The position numbers and the translations under genes were made by a program. Below are positions 63,495 to 64,000 of a DNA stretch of 64,000 bases, one piece after another; within the stretch, counting starts at the first letter, position 1, and each line of letters opens with the position of its first letter. Origin of the DNA: Chryseobacterium nakagawai (lineage in GTDB: Bacteria > Bacteroidota > Bacteroidia > Flavobacteriales > Weeksellaceae); the NCBI RefSeq assembly GCF_900637665.1, contig NZ_LR134386.1, positions 3,278,501 through 3,342,500 of the forward strand. Direction: 5' to 3'. The notes beneath the pieces are model-generated. The model did not search any database, had not been told where the DNA came from, and saw only the letters and a program-made list of their open reading frames with translations.

Positions 63495-63839
63495 ATGAAT
63501 TGTCTGGAATGTGGCGAAAAAATCATTGGGAGGTCTGATAAAAAATTCTGCAACGACGCCTGCCGGAATGCCTATAACAACAAGCAGAATAAAGATTCTA
63601 CAAATCTGATGCGGAATATCAATAATAAACTCCGCAAAAACTACCGTATTCTCGTAGAAGTCAATATAGATGGCAAAACAAAGATTGCTAAATCCAAATT
63701 GGAAAGTCTCGGTTTTGATTTTGACTATTTCACCAATCTAAAGGTTTATAAAAACGGTTCTGAGTACAAGTTTATTTACGATTATGGCTATAAACTTTTA
63801 GAAGAAGACTTTGTTTTGATTGTTAAAAATCAAGCATAA
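63495..63839 (+). CDS. Small zinc-ribbon protein
   Basis: 114 residues with a zinc-ribbon at the start: Cys3, Cys6, Cys19 and Cys23 (CLECGEKI...FCNDACRNAYN), a pattern seen in DUF2116-like fingers. The rest is an alpha/beta domain without a recognised name (YRILVEVNIDGKTKIAKSKLE broken by turns). Function unknown; a nucleic-acid or protein-binding role is possible. Confidence 0.75.
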   Translation: MNCLECGEKIIGRSDKKFCNDACRNAYNNKQNKDSTNLMRNINNKLRKNYRILVEVNIDGKTKIAKSKLESLGFDFDYFTNLKVYKNGSEYKFIYDYGYKLLEEDFVLIVKNQA

Positions 63840-63867
63840 TCAACACCCCACCACAAAATATATCATT

Positions 63868-64000
63868 ATGAAAGAAATTGTTTTGATTACCGGAGCAAAC
63901 GGTTTGATTGCAAAAGAACTGGCAAAAAAAATCAGCAATGATTATGAGGTAAGGTTTCTTACCCGGAAAAAAAGACAAGCAAATGAATATGAATGGGATC
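63868..64000 (+). CDS. NAD-dependent epimerase-like protein (partial, 5' end only)
   Basis: The ATG at 63868 opens a frame to the window edge that starts MKEIVLITGANGLIAKELAK, a Rossmann NAD(P)-binding loop (TGANGLIA). This matches the TIGR01777/extended SDR sugar-nucleotide-epimerase-like family, but only 44 residues are visible, so the call is limited to an SDR-type NAD(P)-binding start. Confidence 0.65.
   Translation, partial: MKEIVLITGANGLIAKELAKKISNDYEVRFLTRKKRQANEYEWD

Overview
The window looks like chromosome of a flavobacterium of the Chryseobacterium type (Weeksellaceae, Bacteroidota). It is AT-rich. Start codons rarely have a Shine-Dalgarno sequence. Several genes are preceded by the Bacteroidota -7 promoter box TAnnTTTG, and the protein families (rpsF-rpsR-rplI, sucA-sucB, glgB-glgA-glgC, Bacteroidota TolC/HlyD efflux, HPP, PL7 alginate lyase) fit that group. 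The genus is an inference from general appearance, not a database match. No tRNA, rRNA, CRISPR array, insertion sequence, transposase or integrase was seen.

Layout. 1-9 kb: a PhoH ATPase cut by the window edge, a SAM hydrolase of the DUF62 family, a lone 2-oxoacid dehydrogenase E2, a serine hydrolase with a TPR tail, a ClC chloride transporter, and the ribosomal protein operon rpsF-rpsR-rplI. 8.8-14 kb: an AraC regulator divergent from a TolC-HlyD-MFS efflux operon, with an 8-bp tandem repeat between HlyD and MFS. 14-25 kb: aldehyde dehydrogenase, a periplasmic thioredoxin-like protein, LpxL-type acyltransferase plus glycosyltransferase, a DnaQ-like exonuclease, ApaG, and sucA-sucB. 25-32.6 kb: the glycogen operon glgB-glgA-glgC, divergent from an esterase with a starch-binding-like N-terminus and an M17 aminopeptidase.

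32.8-44.3 kb is an amide-bond-forming region. It holds two ATP-grasp ligases, a GCS2-type carboxylate-amine ligase, a class I amidotransferase, an esterase and a further ATP-grasp-like protein. Next to these are cyanophycin synthetase and the two enzymes that take cyanophycin back to aspartate and arginine (CphB, IaaA). The first group looks like a pathway for an unidentified peptide-like product. A 7-bp tandem repeat lies just upstream of iaaA. 44.4-51.9 kb: a small YtxH-like protein, a six-gene leftward operon with three PH/SHOCT-domain proteins, hisS, an HRDC protein and ssb.

51.9-58.2 kb is the most unusual part. A 166-bp direct repeat with three mismatches (51856-52021 and 58050-58215) starts inside ssb and covers its promoter region. 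It brackets about 6 kb of AT-richer DNA with five genes I cannot assign. These form two translationally coupled pairs (a membrane-anchored thrombospondin-3 repeat protein with a four-helix membrane protein; a four-helix membrane protein with a 651-residue soluble protein) and one small solo gene behind a hairpin. This has the architecture of an integrated island with direct-repeat ends and a duplicated, truncated ssb start. It is the best candidate here for an undescribed system, possibly defence, although nothing in the sequence proves a function.

58.3-64 kb: an AraC regulator with an iron-type alcohol dehydrogenase, an O-methyltransferase, a PL7 alginate lyase, an HPP membrane protein, a small zinc-ribbon protein and the start of a sugar-nucleotide-epimerase-like gene. 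Two inverted copies of a palindromic repeat lie at 24962-25057 and 60598-60718.
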